Under the pieces are notes generated by a model. That model worked only from the letters and a program-made list of their open reading frames with translations, was not told where the DNA came from and searched no databases. A stretch of DNA of 64,000 nt from JALNZF01 sp964447405 (GTDB lineage Bacteria; Nitrospirota; UBA9217), in the NCBI GenBank assembly GCA_964447405.1, contig CAYUSP010000005.1:120039-184038 (forward strand), given 5' to 3'. Each line of letters begins with the position of its first letter. Position 1 is the stretch's first letter. This document shows, piece by piece, positions 53,761 to 62,583 of the stretch. A program made the position numbers and the translations under genes.

Positions 53761-55068
53761 TCACGCTTTTACCAGTTTTCCCTTTTTCGAGTTGCCTTTG
53801 ATCGCATTCCGTGTATCCACGATCAGCGCCGAATGCTTCAGGATCATGCCATAGTCATAGCACGAATGGTCTGTTGCGATCACCACGCAGTCATAGCTTC
53901 CAAGTGTTTTTGGCGTCAGCGGCACGGAACTCTTTTTGAAGTCATAATGGCGCATTTTTTTCGTGCGTGGAATATAGGGATCATTAAAATCTACCTTTGC
54001 ACCCTGTGCCTCAAGCAGCTCAATGATCTTTAATGAAGGCGACTCCCGGGTATCATCAATGTCCTTTTTATATGCCATTCCGAGAACAAGAATGCTGGAT
54101 GAACGTAAATTCTTCTTTTGTCCATTCAACCCGTTTGCAACCTTATCTACCACATAATAAGGCATGTGAGTATTGATCTCACCCGCCAGTTCGATGAACT
54201 TCGTATGAAAGTCATACTCCCGCGCCTTCCAGGTCAGATAAAAAGGATCAATGGGAATACAATGCCCTCCCAGACCGGGTCCCGGATAGAACGCCTGAAA
54301 ACCGAAAGGCTTAGTCTTTGCTGCATCGATCACCTCGAATATGTCGATATCCATGCGGTCGAACAGCATTTTAAGCTCGTTCACCATCGCGATGTTAACT
54401 GCGCGGTAGATATTTTCAAGAAGCTTTGCCGCTTCAGCGACACGGGTGGAAGAAACCGGAACAGTCTTGGTGACTATGGCGCTATACATTGCATCAGCTA
54501 CAGCCAAACAACCTTTGGTATATCCGCCTACGATCTTGGGTATGGTTCCTGTGGAGAAATGCTTGTTGTTGGGATCTTCCCGCTCAGGCGAAAAAGCAAG
54601 ATGGAAGTCCTTGCCTGCCTTGAGACCTGTTTTCTCAAGTATCTTGCGCATATCCTGATCTGTTGTCCCGGGATAGGTGGTTGATTCGAGCACAATGAGC
54701 TGCCCTTTGCGCAGGTATTTCGCTATCATGTCGGTTGTATTCAATACATAGGACAGATCCGCTTCATGATGCTTTCCGAGCGGCGTGGGGACGCAGATAA
54801 TAATGCAATCCATTTTCTTCAGCTTTGAAAAATCCGTGGTGGCATCAAAGCCTTCACTCTTCTTTAAAGTAGCCACGTCAGCTGAAGGAATGTGCTTGAT
54901 ATAGCTTTTCCCCGCATGAAGATGTTTCACTTTCTCTATATCCACGTCAAATCCTGTGGTATCGAAACCAGCTTTCACAAAGTGAATTACAAGAGGAAGA
55001 CCGACATACCCGAGACCGATAACACCGACTTTAGCTTCATTTTTTTGGATCTTTTCCAGTAGTTCCAT
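53761..55068 (-). CDS. Nucleotide-sugar (UDP-GlcNAc/ManNAc-type) dehydrogenase
   Basis: The 435-residue protein belongs to the UDP-glucose/GDP-mannose dehydrogenase family. It has an N-terminal Rossmann fold (KVGVIGLGYVGLPLVIHF), a central domain, and the catalytic Cys in PGPGLGGHCIPIDPFYLTWK (about 265). The C-terminal domain has LGMAYKKDIDDTRESPSLKI and a VVIATDHSCY end. Sequence style is that of WbpA/TviB-type enzymes oxidising UDP-GlcNAc or UDP-ManNAc to the uronic acid. It feeds a uronate-containing polysaccharide made by this locus. Confidence 0.92.
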   Translation of the reverse strand: MELLEKIQKNEAKVGVIGLGYVGLPLVIHFVKAGFDTTGFDVDIEKVKHLHAGKSYIKHIPSADVATLKKSEGFDATTDFSKLKKMDCIIICVPTPLGKHHEADLSYVLNTTDMIAKYLRKGQLIVLESTTYPGTTDQDMRKILEKTGLKAGKDFHLAFSPEREDPNNKHFSTGTIPKIVGGYTKGCLAVADAMYSAIVTKTVPVSSTRVAEAAKLLENIYRAVNIAMVNELKMLFDRMDIDIFEVIDAAKTKPFGFQAFYPGPGLGGHCIPIDPFYLTWKAREYDFHTKFIELAGEINTHMPYYVVDKVANGLNGQKKNLRSSSILVLGMAYKKDIDDTRESPSLKIIELLEAQGAKVDFNDPYIPRTKKMRHYDFKKSSVPLTPKTLGSYDCVVIATDHSCYDYGMILKHSALIVDTRNAIKGNSKKGKLVKA

Positions 55069-55179
55069 GCATAATCTCCTTTTCTAAGTACATAGGATTA
55101 TTGAAATTAACCAACCTTATAGTAGTTGTGTCGCACAGCAGCTGCAAAACCAGATTTTCGGCAGCCGCGAAGTCTAGAG

Positions 55180-56076
55180 CTAATGATGAACCTTTTTACT
55201 CATTTCCATCTTCCTGAGCAGGACAATCTCACCCCAGACAATCAAAAGCGCAATAATAAAGAAAACAAATCCGCCTTTTCTATGAAGATCGCTCTCGATT
55301 ATCCTCTGATCAACATACACCCCGAGAACGGAGAGGGTTGAAATCCTGATCCCGTTTTTCAGCATGGCAATAGGCACGATGGACAGCATCAAGAGCCCTC
55401 TTGTCCAGCCGGTTTTGAGAAATAACACGGCTGCCAACGCGCCTGTGATTACAAGTGACAGTGACGACCTGATCCCGCTGCACTGCGGAGCGACTTCAAT
55501 ATCCATGATAGGCAGATGGAATACAAATCCATCCCGGGCTATCGGCATACCCGATGCCTTGAGAAGCCAATAGGTGATTTCTGTTGAACCAACCTGGAGA
55601 ATGACAATGATCTTGTTCAAGAGAACATCCGGCATAGGTATTGCGAAGATCAAAAAAAGCAGTGGCAATATCGCTTCGCGTGCTGATTGTATTCCGTAAC
55701 ATATTATAAAGCCCCCGACCCAGAGGATGATCATGGAAAGCGTAATCAGCGTGAGATATTCATTATGATCAAGAGCAGACTGACGGTTTATGCTGATCGT
55801 TATAAGAATGATGCCAATGGCAAGGACAGCAAGACCAGGTATTGGCGAGATCAGATTATGAGTAAAGATACGCTGTCTATCTATGAACAATAGATAGATG
55901 GTAACTGCAGGTATAAACGGGATATAGGTGAAATATTCGCCGTTCCAGGTTGTCGCAAAGAGGTCCCTCAAAGGGCTGAACAAGGCAAGAATGAACAGGG
56001 TGTTGAAAATAAGAAAACGCCAATATCTGTCCTGATGCCACTGGATAAAGGAACGAGGAATAGTTGGTATACTCAT
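55180..56076 (-). CDS. xrt: Exosortase (PEP-CTERM transpeptidase-like)
   Basis: The 298-residue membrane protein has about eight helices. Exosortase catalytic residues are in APQCSGIRSSLSLVITGALA (Cys near 198), NGIRISTLSVLGVY (Arg near 243) and DLHRKGGFVFFI (His near 263). They would cut and process proteins ending in a PEP-CTERM tail at the inner membrane. The EpsI domain fused to many XrtA enzymes is not present in this protein, so it is a single-domain form; the exact subtype (A, D or other) is not decided. The order in the locus is NDH downstream and the amidotransferase gene upstream. Confidence 0.93.
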   Translation of the reverse strand: MSIPTIPRSFIQWHQDRYWRFLIFNTLFILALFSPLRDLFATTWNGEYFTYIPFIPAVTIYLLFIDRQRIFTHNLISPIPGLAVLAIGIILITISINRQSALDHNEYLTLITLSMIILWVGGFIICYGIQSAREAILPLLFLIFAIPMPDVLLNKIIVILQVGSTEITYWLLKASGMPIARDGFVFHLPIMDIEVAPQCSGIRSSLSLVITGALAAVLFLKTGWTRGLLMLSIVPIAMLKNGIRISTLSVLGVYVDQRIIESDLHRKGGFVFFIIALLIVWGEIVLLRKMEMSKKVHH

Positions 56077-56254
56077 ATTTTTACCGTTTTTCTGATGTAT
56101 CGCTTTTCTGATTAAGCAGGCTTTTCCTAGAATATTGAAGAATCAGTTACGTAATTTGGCCTAAATGTTAGGAACTTTCACTTCATAATAAAATCGCTAT
56201 CTCGAAGATAACATCCATATTTAAATCTTCCAGCGTGTTCATCTATATGTTCGG

Positions 56255-58228
56255 TCAGTTCCTGCGATCAATCAAAAGATTCGGTGTAATGGGTTGAATG
56301 ACGCCGACGGAATTGCCGACCACGAATTGATCATATACTATCTGAGTGGACAGTATTCCTGCAAGCGCCATGTTGTCCACTTCACCTGCAGATTCCGTCC
56401 TCTTAAGTTTATTGATCAACATTGTGGTTTTATTCCAGTCAAATAGTCCAGCGTCGCGGAGGCTCTGGGGAGACAGATATCGCTCGATTAGCGGACCCAT
56501 TTCACTAAACAGGCTTTCCTTGATCGGGGCACGGTAGGGATGCTTGGGCCTCATCAGGATACTGTCTGGCACTTGTCCTCGAAAAACTTCCTTTAATATA
56601 TGTTTTTCACATAGTCCTTTGATTTTCATCTTTGACGGTACGCTACCCATGAATTCGAGTATACGATGATCCAGATAAGGCGGCCGTATCTCAACAGCGT
56701 TTGCCATAGACACACGATCACCTTGCGAGGAGAGCAGATAATTGCTTAAGAAAAGACTGCTCTCCAGATATTGCGCTTTTGCAAGATAATCCCACTTTGC
56801 ATAAGAACGCGGAAGCCGTCCACTAAGGTCTTCCAGACAGGAGTAAGAGCCAATTCGTTGCCGCAGCGTTTCCGAATAAAATGTCTTGATCTTGCTAGTG
56901 TTGTTCCAACGTACAAGATGTGAAAAATAGGGATCGTCAGTATTCGAAAGCCCACCTCCAAAGAAGGTTTGGAGCAACTGCTTTGACCGCGGATTGTTCT
57001 GGAAAATATCCGGATAGAGCTTGCCAATGAGCGAGGGCCGGCATTTTGATCCAGGCTGCTTTGCCCAGAATCTCCGTATTTTTGCTTCGCGGAATATATC
57101 GTAACCGCCAAAGATCTCATCCGCCCCTTCTCCGGTAAGCACAACTTTAAAATTGTTTTGCCGCACCAGGCGCGATAAAAGATAAAGAGGAATGGGAGCT
57201 GTTCTGAGGATAGGCTTTTCGCAATACCACAGGACTTCACCCAATGCAGAGCCTATCATCCTGTTGGTTGCCACAAAATCAGAATGAGCGGTCTTGAGTG
57301 TCTCGACCATGATCCGTTGATACTCACTCTCATCAAATATGCGTTCCTCGAACCGGATGCCGAACGTTCTCAGATCATTATTAAACTGGGTCCGAACTAT
57401 AGTAGTTATTCCGGAAGAATCCAGACCGCCGCTGAGATAGCATCCAACCGGAACATCCGCCCGCAAGCGGATACGCACCGCGTCCACGATCAACTCGCCA
57501 AGTCGAGCACTAAGGTTTTTCAGGGGCGCGGCAGACTGTTCCTGCGGCGATAGAAAGGGTATTTCCCAGTATTTACGCAGAGTGATTTTGCCCTCTGCGG
57601 CTATCATATAATGGCCGGCGGGTATTTCGTGGATGTCCTGAAAAGCCGTTCTTCCCGGCAGCGTGGTCCAGAAAGTAAATATCTGGTCCATGGCAATAGG
57701 ATCGATCGATCGCGCGACACCATCCCCCGCAAAGATGGACTTGATCTCGGATGCAAATATCAGAGAGCCCTTCTCCACCGCATAATGAAGAGGCAGAATT
57801 CCCACCCTGTCGCGCGCAAGAAATAGTGTTTTTTTCCGCGTGTCCCAGATAGCGAATGCAAATTGGCCATTCAGTGAGCCGAGGCATGCCGTACCCTCGT
57901 CCTCATAAAGATGAAGGATTACTTCCGTATCAGTCTCGGTGTAAAACGTGTGGCCCTTCTGAAGCAGCGTCTGTCGTATCTCGGGATAATTAAATATCTC
58001 ACCGTTAAATATGATCCAGAGGGACTGATCCTCATTATGAATGGGCTGAAATCCGCCCGAGAGATCGATGATGCTCAGTCTTGCGTGTCCTAAACCTATA
58101 TGATCGTCAAGATAGATACCCGAGCCATCAGGACCCCGGTGACTTCCCGCACTGATCATTCTCCTGATCGCCTGTTCAGAAATATGAGCAGCGCCGGACA
58201 ATGAATATATTCCACTGATTCCACACAT
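56255..58228 (-). CDS. asnB: Asparagine-synthase-like amidotransferase of the exosortase locus
   Basis: The 657-residue protein starts MCGISGIYSLSG with catalytic Cys2 for glutamine amidotransfer. The N-terminal Gln amidotransferase domain extends to about 200 (HARLSIIDLSGGFQPIHNED and GEIFNYPE are characteristic). The AsnB ATP-pyrophosphatase domain has the PP-loop PVGCYLSGGLDSSGI (about 262-275) and VLTGEGADEIFGGYD, with HPYRAPIKESL near the end. In exosortase loci this type amidates a sugar or peptide rather than Asp. It is the first gene of the downstream NDH/exosortase run; substrate unknown. Confidence 0.88.
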   Translation of the reverse strand: MCGISGIYSLSGAAHISEQAIRRMISAGSHRGPDGSGIYLDDHIGLGHARLSIIDLSGGFQPIHNEDQSLWIIFNGEIFNYPEIRQTLLQKGHTFYTETDTEVILHLYEDEGTACLGSLNGQFAFAIWDTRKKTLFLARDRVGILPLHYAVEKGSLIFASEIKSIFAGDGVARSIDPIAMDQIFTFWTTLPGRTAFQDIHEIPAGHYMIAAEGKITLRKYWEIPFLSPQEQSAAPLKNLSARLGELIVDAVRIRLRADVPVGCYLSGGLDSSGITTIVRTQFNNDLRTFGIRFEERIFDESEYQRIMVETLKTAHSDFVATNRMIGSALGEVLWYCEKPILRTAPIPLYLLSRLVRQNNFKVVLTGEGADEIFGGYDIFREAKIRRFWAKQPGSKCRPSLIGKLYPDIFQNNPRSKQLLQTFFGGGLSNTDDPYFSHLVRWNNTSKIKTFYSETLRQRIGSYSCLEDLSGRLPRSYAKWDYLAKAQYLESSLFLSNYLLSSQGDRVSMANAVEIRPPYLDHRILEFMGSVPSKMKIKGLCEKHILKEVFRGQVPDSILMRPKHPYRAPIKESLFSEMGPLIERYLSPQSLRDAGLFDWNKTTMLINKLKRTESAGEVDNMALAGILSTQIVYDQFVVGNSVGVIQPITPNLLIDRRN

Positions 58229-58380
58229 TGGCTTATTCTCTTTTATTTATTGAAATGAGATGATGGTGGTAATCGACATCGAGATTGATGGTCTGGAGGC
58301 TGATCTGTTCTTAACAAGTGGTGAATGGTAATGGGAAACGTCGCTTAACTGGCATCTGATTTCCACGTGCGTAACTGGCT

Positions 58381-58638
58381 CTACGCTTCCGGCGGCTTGG
58401 AATTTAACTTCCTGATGAGAAACTGTTCGATATTCTTCAGGCTGTCAAGATTTTCCGGCAGCATTTCATCGTCGCCAATAGTAATATTGTATGTATCCTG
58501 CAGAAATGAAACGATTTCAAGAATACCGGTTGAATCGACAATATTACTTCCCAAAAACGATGTTTCCGGTGCGATATCGGTTTCTGCTCCGTAGAAAAAG
58601 TTGTCAATGATAAATTTCCTTACTTGATCTTGATACAC
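58381..58638 (-). CDS. Acyl carrier protein
   Basis: The 85-residue four-helix protein carries the phosphopantetheine attachment Ser in SNIVDSTGILEIVSF (Ser near 36). The GTG at 58638 is chosen since GAGGGG lies at good spacing; a longer frame to 58668 would lack this. It sits with an AMP-dependent acyl ligase (60712) and the polysaccharide genes, so it may carry an acyl or amino-acyl group used to decorate the polysaccharide. A fatty-acid-synthesis ACP is less likely given its place and divergent sequence. Confidence 0.88.
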   Translation of the reverse strand: MYQDQVRKFIIDNFFYGAETDIAPETSFLGSNIVDSTGILEIVSFLQDTYNITIGDDEMLPENLDSLKNIEQFLIRKLNSKPPEA

Positions 58639-58738
58639 GCTCTTCCCCTCCGTCTCATTCAATCTCACAAATTAAAAACCATGTTCAATACACCGATTAT
58701 CAGACGAATCTATCTTACAACTTTAGCATTCATCATTC

Positions 58739-59566
58739 CTATATGGTTTTCGCAAGCAACAACAACAATTCCTGTGCCACCGCTCTTTTCCCCTGCTCGT
58801 TCAGATGACCACCGTCTGTAGTATACTCCGGCACCAGGGAATAATAGGTCACCCCTTTTTGTTTGAATGACATCCTCGCTCCATCAGGATACGTTGATTC
58901 CGCCATCGCTATATCGAATATCGGCTCTTTTCCAGAGTATTCCTTCCGCAACATATCATTAAATATATTGCGGTTGACATTATCATCAACTCGGCCCAAT
59001 AATTTCTTAACGATATTTTTCATCGTCTTTTTCGTTTCTGTCAACGGAACTGTCACATGCACAAATCTTGTTCCAGGATGATTCTTCTTAAGTAATTCTA
59101 AAGTGTTTTTATATTCCGCGAACATCTTGTCCACGTCAGTATTGTTAAATATATCTACATAGCAAAACTTAAAGAATGCTATATCCGTTTGATTTTTTGT
59201 TCCTTGTTCAAGAATATCCACGAAAGCCTTCATTTTCGAAGAAGGATCGCTATTTTGGCCTACGCTCGAATGAGCGAACATCGGCCCCTTCAATTCAGCG
59301 ATACTGCCGACTTTTACGATAGTAAGTTTTATCCTCGTATTGCTCTGCTTTATGTCCTCAATTCCGTCGATGATATTAAATCCGACTGACTGATGACCAA
59401 AATAGATCTTTTTTTCAGCAAGTTTTTGCCACACTGCCTCTGGTATTTTGTTGAGCGCGTCTAAAGATACGTTGACTTGAGACATGTTTTCTCCTCCACA
59501 ACTCGTGAGTAGTAATAAAACAAGTGATATTAATACTTGATTTGCCATAATTCTATGAGTCGTCAT
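58739..59566 (-). CDS. SGNH-hydrolase-like lipoprotein
   Basis: The 275-residue protein (ATG 59566, RBS AAGGAGG) has a lipoprotein signal with lipobox LLTSC (Cys near 23). The segment YFGHQSVGFNI (about 55-65) and the closing DGGHLNEQGK (about 255-264; Asp/His of an SGNH triad) are the marks of a family of putative esterases found in polysaccharide loci. A classical GDSL Ser block is replaced by the GHQS segment, with Ser as the nucleophile candidate. It may deacylate or acylate the exopolysaccharide in the periplasm. It lies between the amidotransferase and ACP genes. Confidence 0.7.
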   Translation of the reverse strand: MTTHRIMANQVLISLVLLLLTSCGGENMSQVNVSLDALNKIPEAVWQKLAEKKIYFGHQSVGFNIIDGIEDIKQSNTRIKLTIVKVGSIAELKGPMFAHSSVGQNSDPSSKMKAFVDILEQGTKNQTDIAFFKFCYVDIFNNTDVDKMFAEYKNTLELLKKNHPGTRFVHVTVPLTETKKTMKNIVKKLLGRVDDNVNRNIFNDMLRKEYSGKEPIFDIAMAESTYPDGARMSFKQKGVTYYSLVPEYTTDGGHLNEQGKRAVAQELLLLLAKTI

Positions 59567-59617
59567 CCTGAATGCCTCCTTGATGGTGAACCAATATCGC
59601 ATAATCATGCAATCACA

Positions 59618-60622
59618 CTATATTTCAAGCTTCTTTTTTGCCGCATCAACAAGGTGTTCATTCTGCGCTCCGTATATCTTCTTATATCCATCATCGCGCG
59701 CCATTACTCCATCCCTCACCATATTTGCGATCTCCCATACATAAGGATGGAAACCATATTTTTTAATATGTACAGCATTTGCATAGGCATTGAGCAGGCA
59801 ATTGGACGAATTGCTGTCCGTATCCTCCGGCGCCCTCCATCCATAGCTCTGGATGGCTTCAAGTATCATATCTTCATTATAATATTCCCACGCCATGGGA
59901 TGGACATTATACGGGAATATGTTTGGATCTTTATAGTGTTCTTCCTTTAAAAAATACGGTTCGATCTCACTCCCGACAACCTCTCGGAGCGGACCAATAA
60001 GCGCCTGTTGATTCATCTTCACGAACGACGGATTGTTCTTCATGATGGCGGATGACAGCGGGGCCTGCCCTGGTGACCAGCCAAAACCGATCATGGGGAC
60101 TTTTAATTCCAGCGCAGTTTTTAGACAGAGTGATTTAACCAGCCCTATACAGGAGGTGCAAATGGTGCTTGCCCTCTCAAGGGACTTTTTACTATATAGC
60201 TCTTTTTGCACGGAGGTCGTGAATATCTTTTTCAGCATCTGCCACCGTGGTTTGTAAAATATATGATCTATATCCAGGGAGTCAGTGACTGCATGAATAT
60301 TTATTCGTGCCCTCTCTGAAACAAAGCCGTTGTCCAGACTAAACGCCAGTATCCTCAAACCATACTTCTGCTTCAGCAGGCTCATCGTATAAGTCGAATC
60401 TTTACCGCCGCTGTAAGCCATAAGCACATCATAGGGCCGTTCACTCCCGGTCAGAGCAACATGCTTAAGAAGGTCATTAAACTTCTGAGCGCATTCCTTC
60501 TTTTCATCTGTTTTCTTTTGTTCCTTTTTACTATCCTTCCTGCAATAGGCGCATATTCCCTTTTCGTCAAAATCCGCGCCAGGAAATGTTTCCGGTAGTA
60601 TGCAGTGGGTGCATATTTTCAT
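59618..60622 (-). CDS. N-acetyl sugar amidotransferase
   Basis: The 334-residue protein has a zinc site (CTHCILPETFPG and CAYCRKD), the PP-loop ATP-pyrophosphatase motif MAYSGGKDSTYTMSLLKQKY (about 75-95), and TICTSCIGLVKS. It matches the WbpG/PseA family that converts a UDP-sugar uronate side group into an amide or amidino group in surface polysaccharides. It follows the acyl-CoA ligase by about 90 bp. Together with the sugar dehydrogenase it suggests an amidated uronic-acid polymer. Confidence 0.9.
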   Translation of the reverse strand: MKICTHCILPETFPGADFDEKGICAYCRKDSKKEQKKTDEKKECAQKFNDLLKHVALTGSERPYDVLMAYSGGKDSTYTMSLLKQKYGLRILAFSLDNGFVSERARINIHAVTDSLDIDHIFYKPRWQMLKKIFTTSVQKELYSKKSLERASTICTSCIGLVKSLCLKTALELKVPMIGFGWSPGQAPLSSAIMKNNPSFVKMNQQALIGPLREVVGSEIEPYFLKEEHYKDPNIFPYNVHPMAWEYYNEDMILEAIQSYGWRAPEDTDSNSSNCLLNAYANAVHIKKYGFHPYVWEIANMVRDGVMARDDGYKKIYGAQNEHLVDAAKKKLEI

Positions 60623-60711
60623 GAATACTCCTCTCTCGATGTGTATATTCTACAGTCTATAAAAGGAACTATAAGCCCGTTCATCATATTGTCTATAATA
60701 CTAACGAGTTC

Positions 60712-62286
60712 CTACGCTTTCATCGAAACGAGCTCTTTAAGAGCAAACTTGCGGACTTTACCGGTAACGGTTTTCGGGAGATCTTTCATGAAACATACAT
60801 ACTTGGGTATCTTGAAAACAGCCAGTTTCTCCTGACAATGGCGTTGTATTTTTTTTTCATCGTTTTCGAAACCTTCTTGGGATACAATACAGGCGCAAAG
60901 GACTTCTCCAAGGATTTCATCTTCCACACCCACAATACTTACCTCATGCACCTCCGGCAGTTCAAGGATATGCTCTTCTATTTCTTTCGGGCTGATGCGG
61001 TGCGCACCGCTTTTGATCATATCGCTCCTTCGACCGATCAGATAGAGGTACCCTTCTTCATCCCGTTTCGCAAGATCACCGGAATGGAGCCTGCCTTTCT
61101 TAAGAGCTTTTTCGGTCTCCGACGGCTTATTCCAATAACCAGCCATTATATTTTTTCCCGATACTACAATTTCACCTTCTTCGTGTATACCTGCGACGCT
61201 TCCGTCTTCCTTTATGAGCTCTATCGAAACGCCCGGGATCGGTTTGCCTATGGAGCCCGGTTTCCGCTGCACCTCACAAGGATCAAGATAGGTTATACGC
61301 GCCGTCGCCTCCGTCTGTCCATACATTATATAGAATTTTTTGTCCGGGAATAATGAAGTAATCTCCTGCGCATGTTTTGTTGAGAGAGCGCCTCCAGCCT
61401 GCGTAAGATAACGGAGCTTTGGGAAATGGTAATTACGTATGTTAGAACGATTGAGAAGAATCGAGTACGTTGAGGGAACACCCGCGAATCCGGAAACCTC
61501 TTCCTGAATCATCATATTCAGAATAACATTCGGATACATAAAGCTCTTTTCAAGCACAAGTGTTCCACCCGCTATGATATGTGTATTAAGCAGCGATTTT
61601 CCATAGGAATAGCAAAATGGTAGCAACACCATGATGCTGTCATCAGCCGTTAAGTCAAGGTATTTTATGATGGAGTCAGCATTCGCTTCGAAATTACCGT
61701 GTGAAAGCATAACTCCTTTAGGCTCTCCCGTGGATCCTGAAGTGTAAACAATGGCCGCAATGTCTTGACTATCGACATCAGGAAACGATCCGATGTTATT
61801 GCCATTTTGAATGCTATGTTCATGAAAATGGATCGATATAGTTGATGGAAGCAATAAAGCAGCGGGATTCCCCTGCAATTTCTCTTCCGGATCACTGATA
61901 ATCACTGTATGAACGGTCTTCTCTTCTTTGACGATCTTCGCCATTTTTCGAAGAAACTTTTCCTCGATTATAACAATGCCGGCCTGACAGTCACTGATAA
62001 TCCTCTTCGCTTCGTAAGCAGAGTATTGCGGATTGATGTCAACAGCTATACCTGCGGCCATTTGTATGCCGAAACTGGACATAATGTACTCAGGAGAATT
62101 CTCCATGCAAATGCATACCCTATCGCCTTTTTGGAGTCCGGCATTGAGGAGCATTGTGGCAATGCGGGTGACGCCTTTGGATATATCACTATACGTTGTC
62201 CGCTGAGAACCTGCGATAACTGCAACTTTGTCTGGCGAGAACGATGCCCATTCAGACAGTAAATTGTGTATTCTCGCTTTTCTCAT
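60712..62286 (-). CDS. AMP-forming acyl-CoA/acyl-ACP ligase of the exosortase locus
   Basis: The 524-residue ANL-family enzyme has A3 motif IVYTSGSTGEPKGVMLSHGN (about 183-202), YIMYGQTEATARITYLDP, GEIVVSGKNIMAGYWNKPSE, SGDLAKRDEEGYLYLIGRRSDMIKSGAHRISP, and the catalytic Lys in KTVTGKVRK (about 513). It adenylates an acid and passes it to CoA or to the ACP encoded at 58381. Such ligases occur in exosortase-linked loci. It is the first gene of the run. The substrate (fatty or amino acid) is unknown. Confidence 0.87.
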   Translation of the reverse strand: MRKARIHNLLSEWASFSPDKVAVIAGSQRTTYSDISKGVTRIATMLLNAGLQKGDRVCICMENSPEYIMSSFGIQMAAGIAVDINPQYSAYEAKRIISDCQAGIVIIEEKFLRKMAKIVKEEKTVHTVIISDPEEKLQGNPAALLLPSTISIHFHEHSIQNGNNIGSFPDVDSQDIAAIVYTSGSTGEPKGVMLSHGNFEANADSIIKYLDLTADDSIMVLLPFCYSYGKSLLNTHIIAGGTLVLEKSFMYPNVILNMMIQEEVSGFAGVPSTYSILLNRSNIRNYHFPKLRYLTQAGGALSTKHAQEITSLFPDKKFYIMYGQTEATARITYLDPCEVQRKPGSIGKPIPGVSIELIKEDGSVAGIHEEGEIVVSGKNIMAGYWNKPSETEKALKKGRLHSGDLAKRDEEGYLYLIGRRSDMIKSGAHRISPKEIEEHILELPEVHEVSIVGVEDEILGEVLCACIVSQEGFENDEKKIQRHCQEKLAVFKIPKYVCFMKDLPKTVTGKVRKFALKELVSMKA

Positions 62287-62583
62287 AGTTTTTAATAAGT
62301 CTGGAACAGGATTACCTTAAGGGCTGTTACATTCCGATAGCACTGCCGAAACGTGGAGACACTGATAGGTACGGTACTTGCTTGCCAACTATAATTTATT
62401 TATCCAACTAATACTAGCACCTTTCACATACCGACTCTAAAAATACCCTTAGCCTAAACTCTTTATGAGTATCAATTACACTGTCTATGATCCTGATTGT
62501 CAATTGGTTTTCACTCGGCATCTCACCGCTTCCGAGATTCAAAACACTGCCGCCATTGCATTATCCCACCAGAGCCAACTATT

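Noticed and set aside
62367..62382. Plus-strand sigma-54-like GG-N10-GC
   Set aside because: First base of the -24 element is wrong and no rightward gene follows; probably chance.
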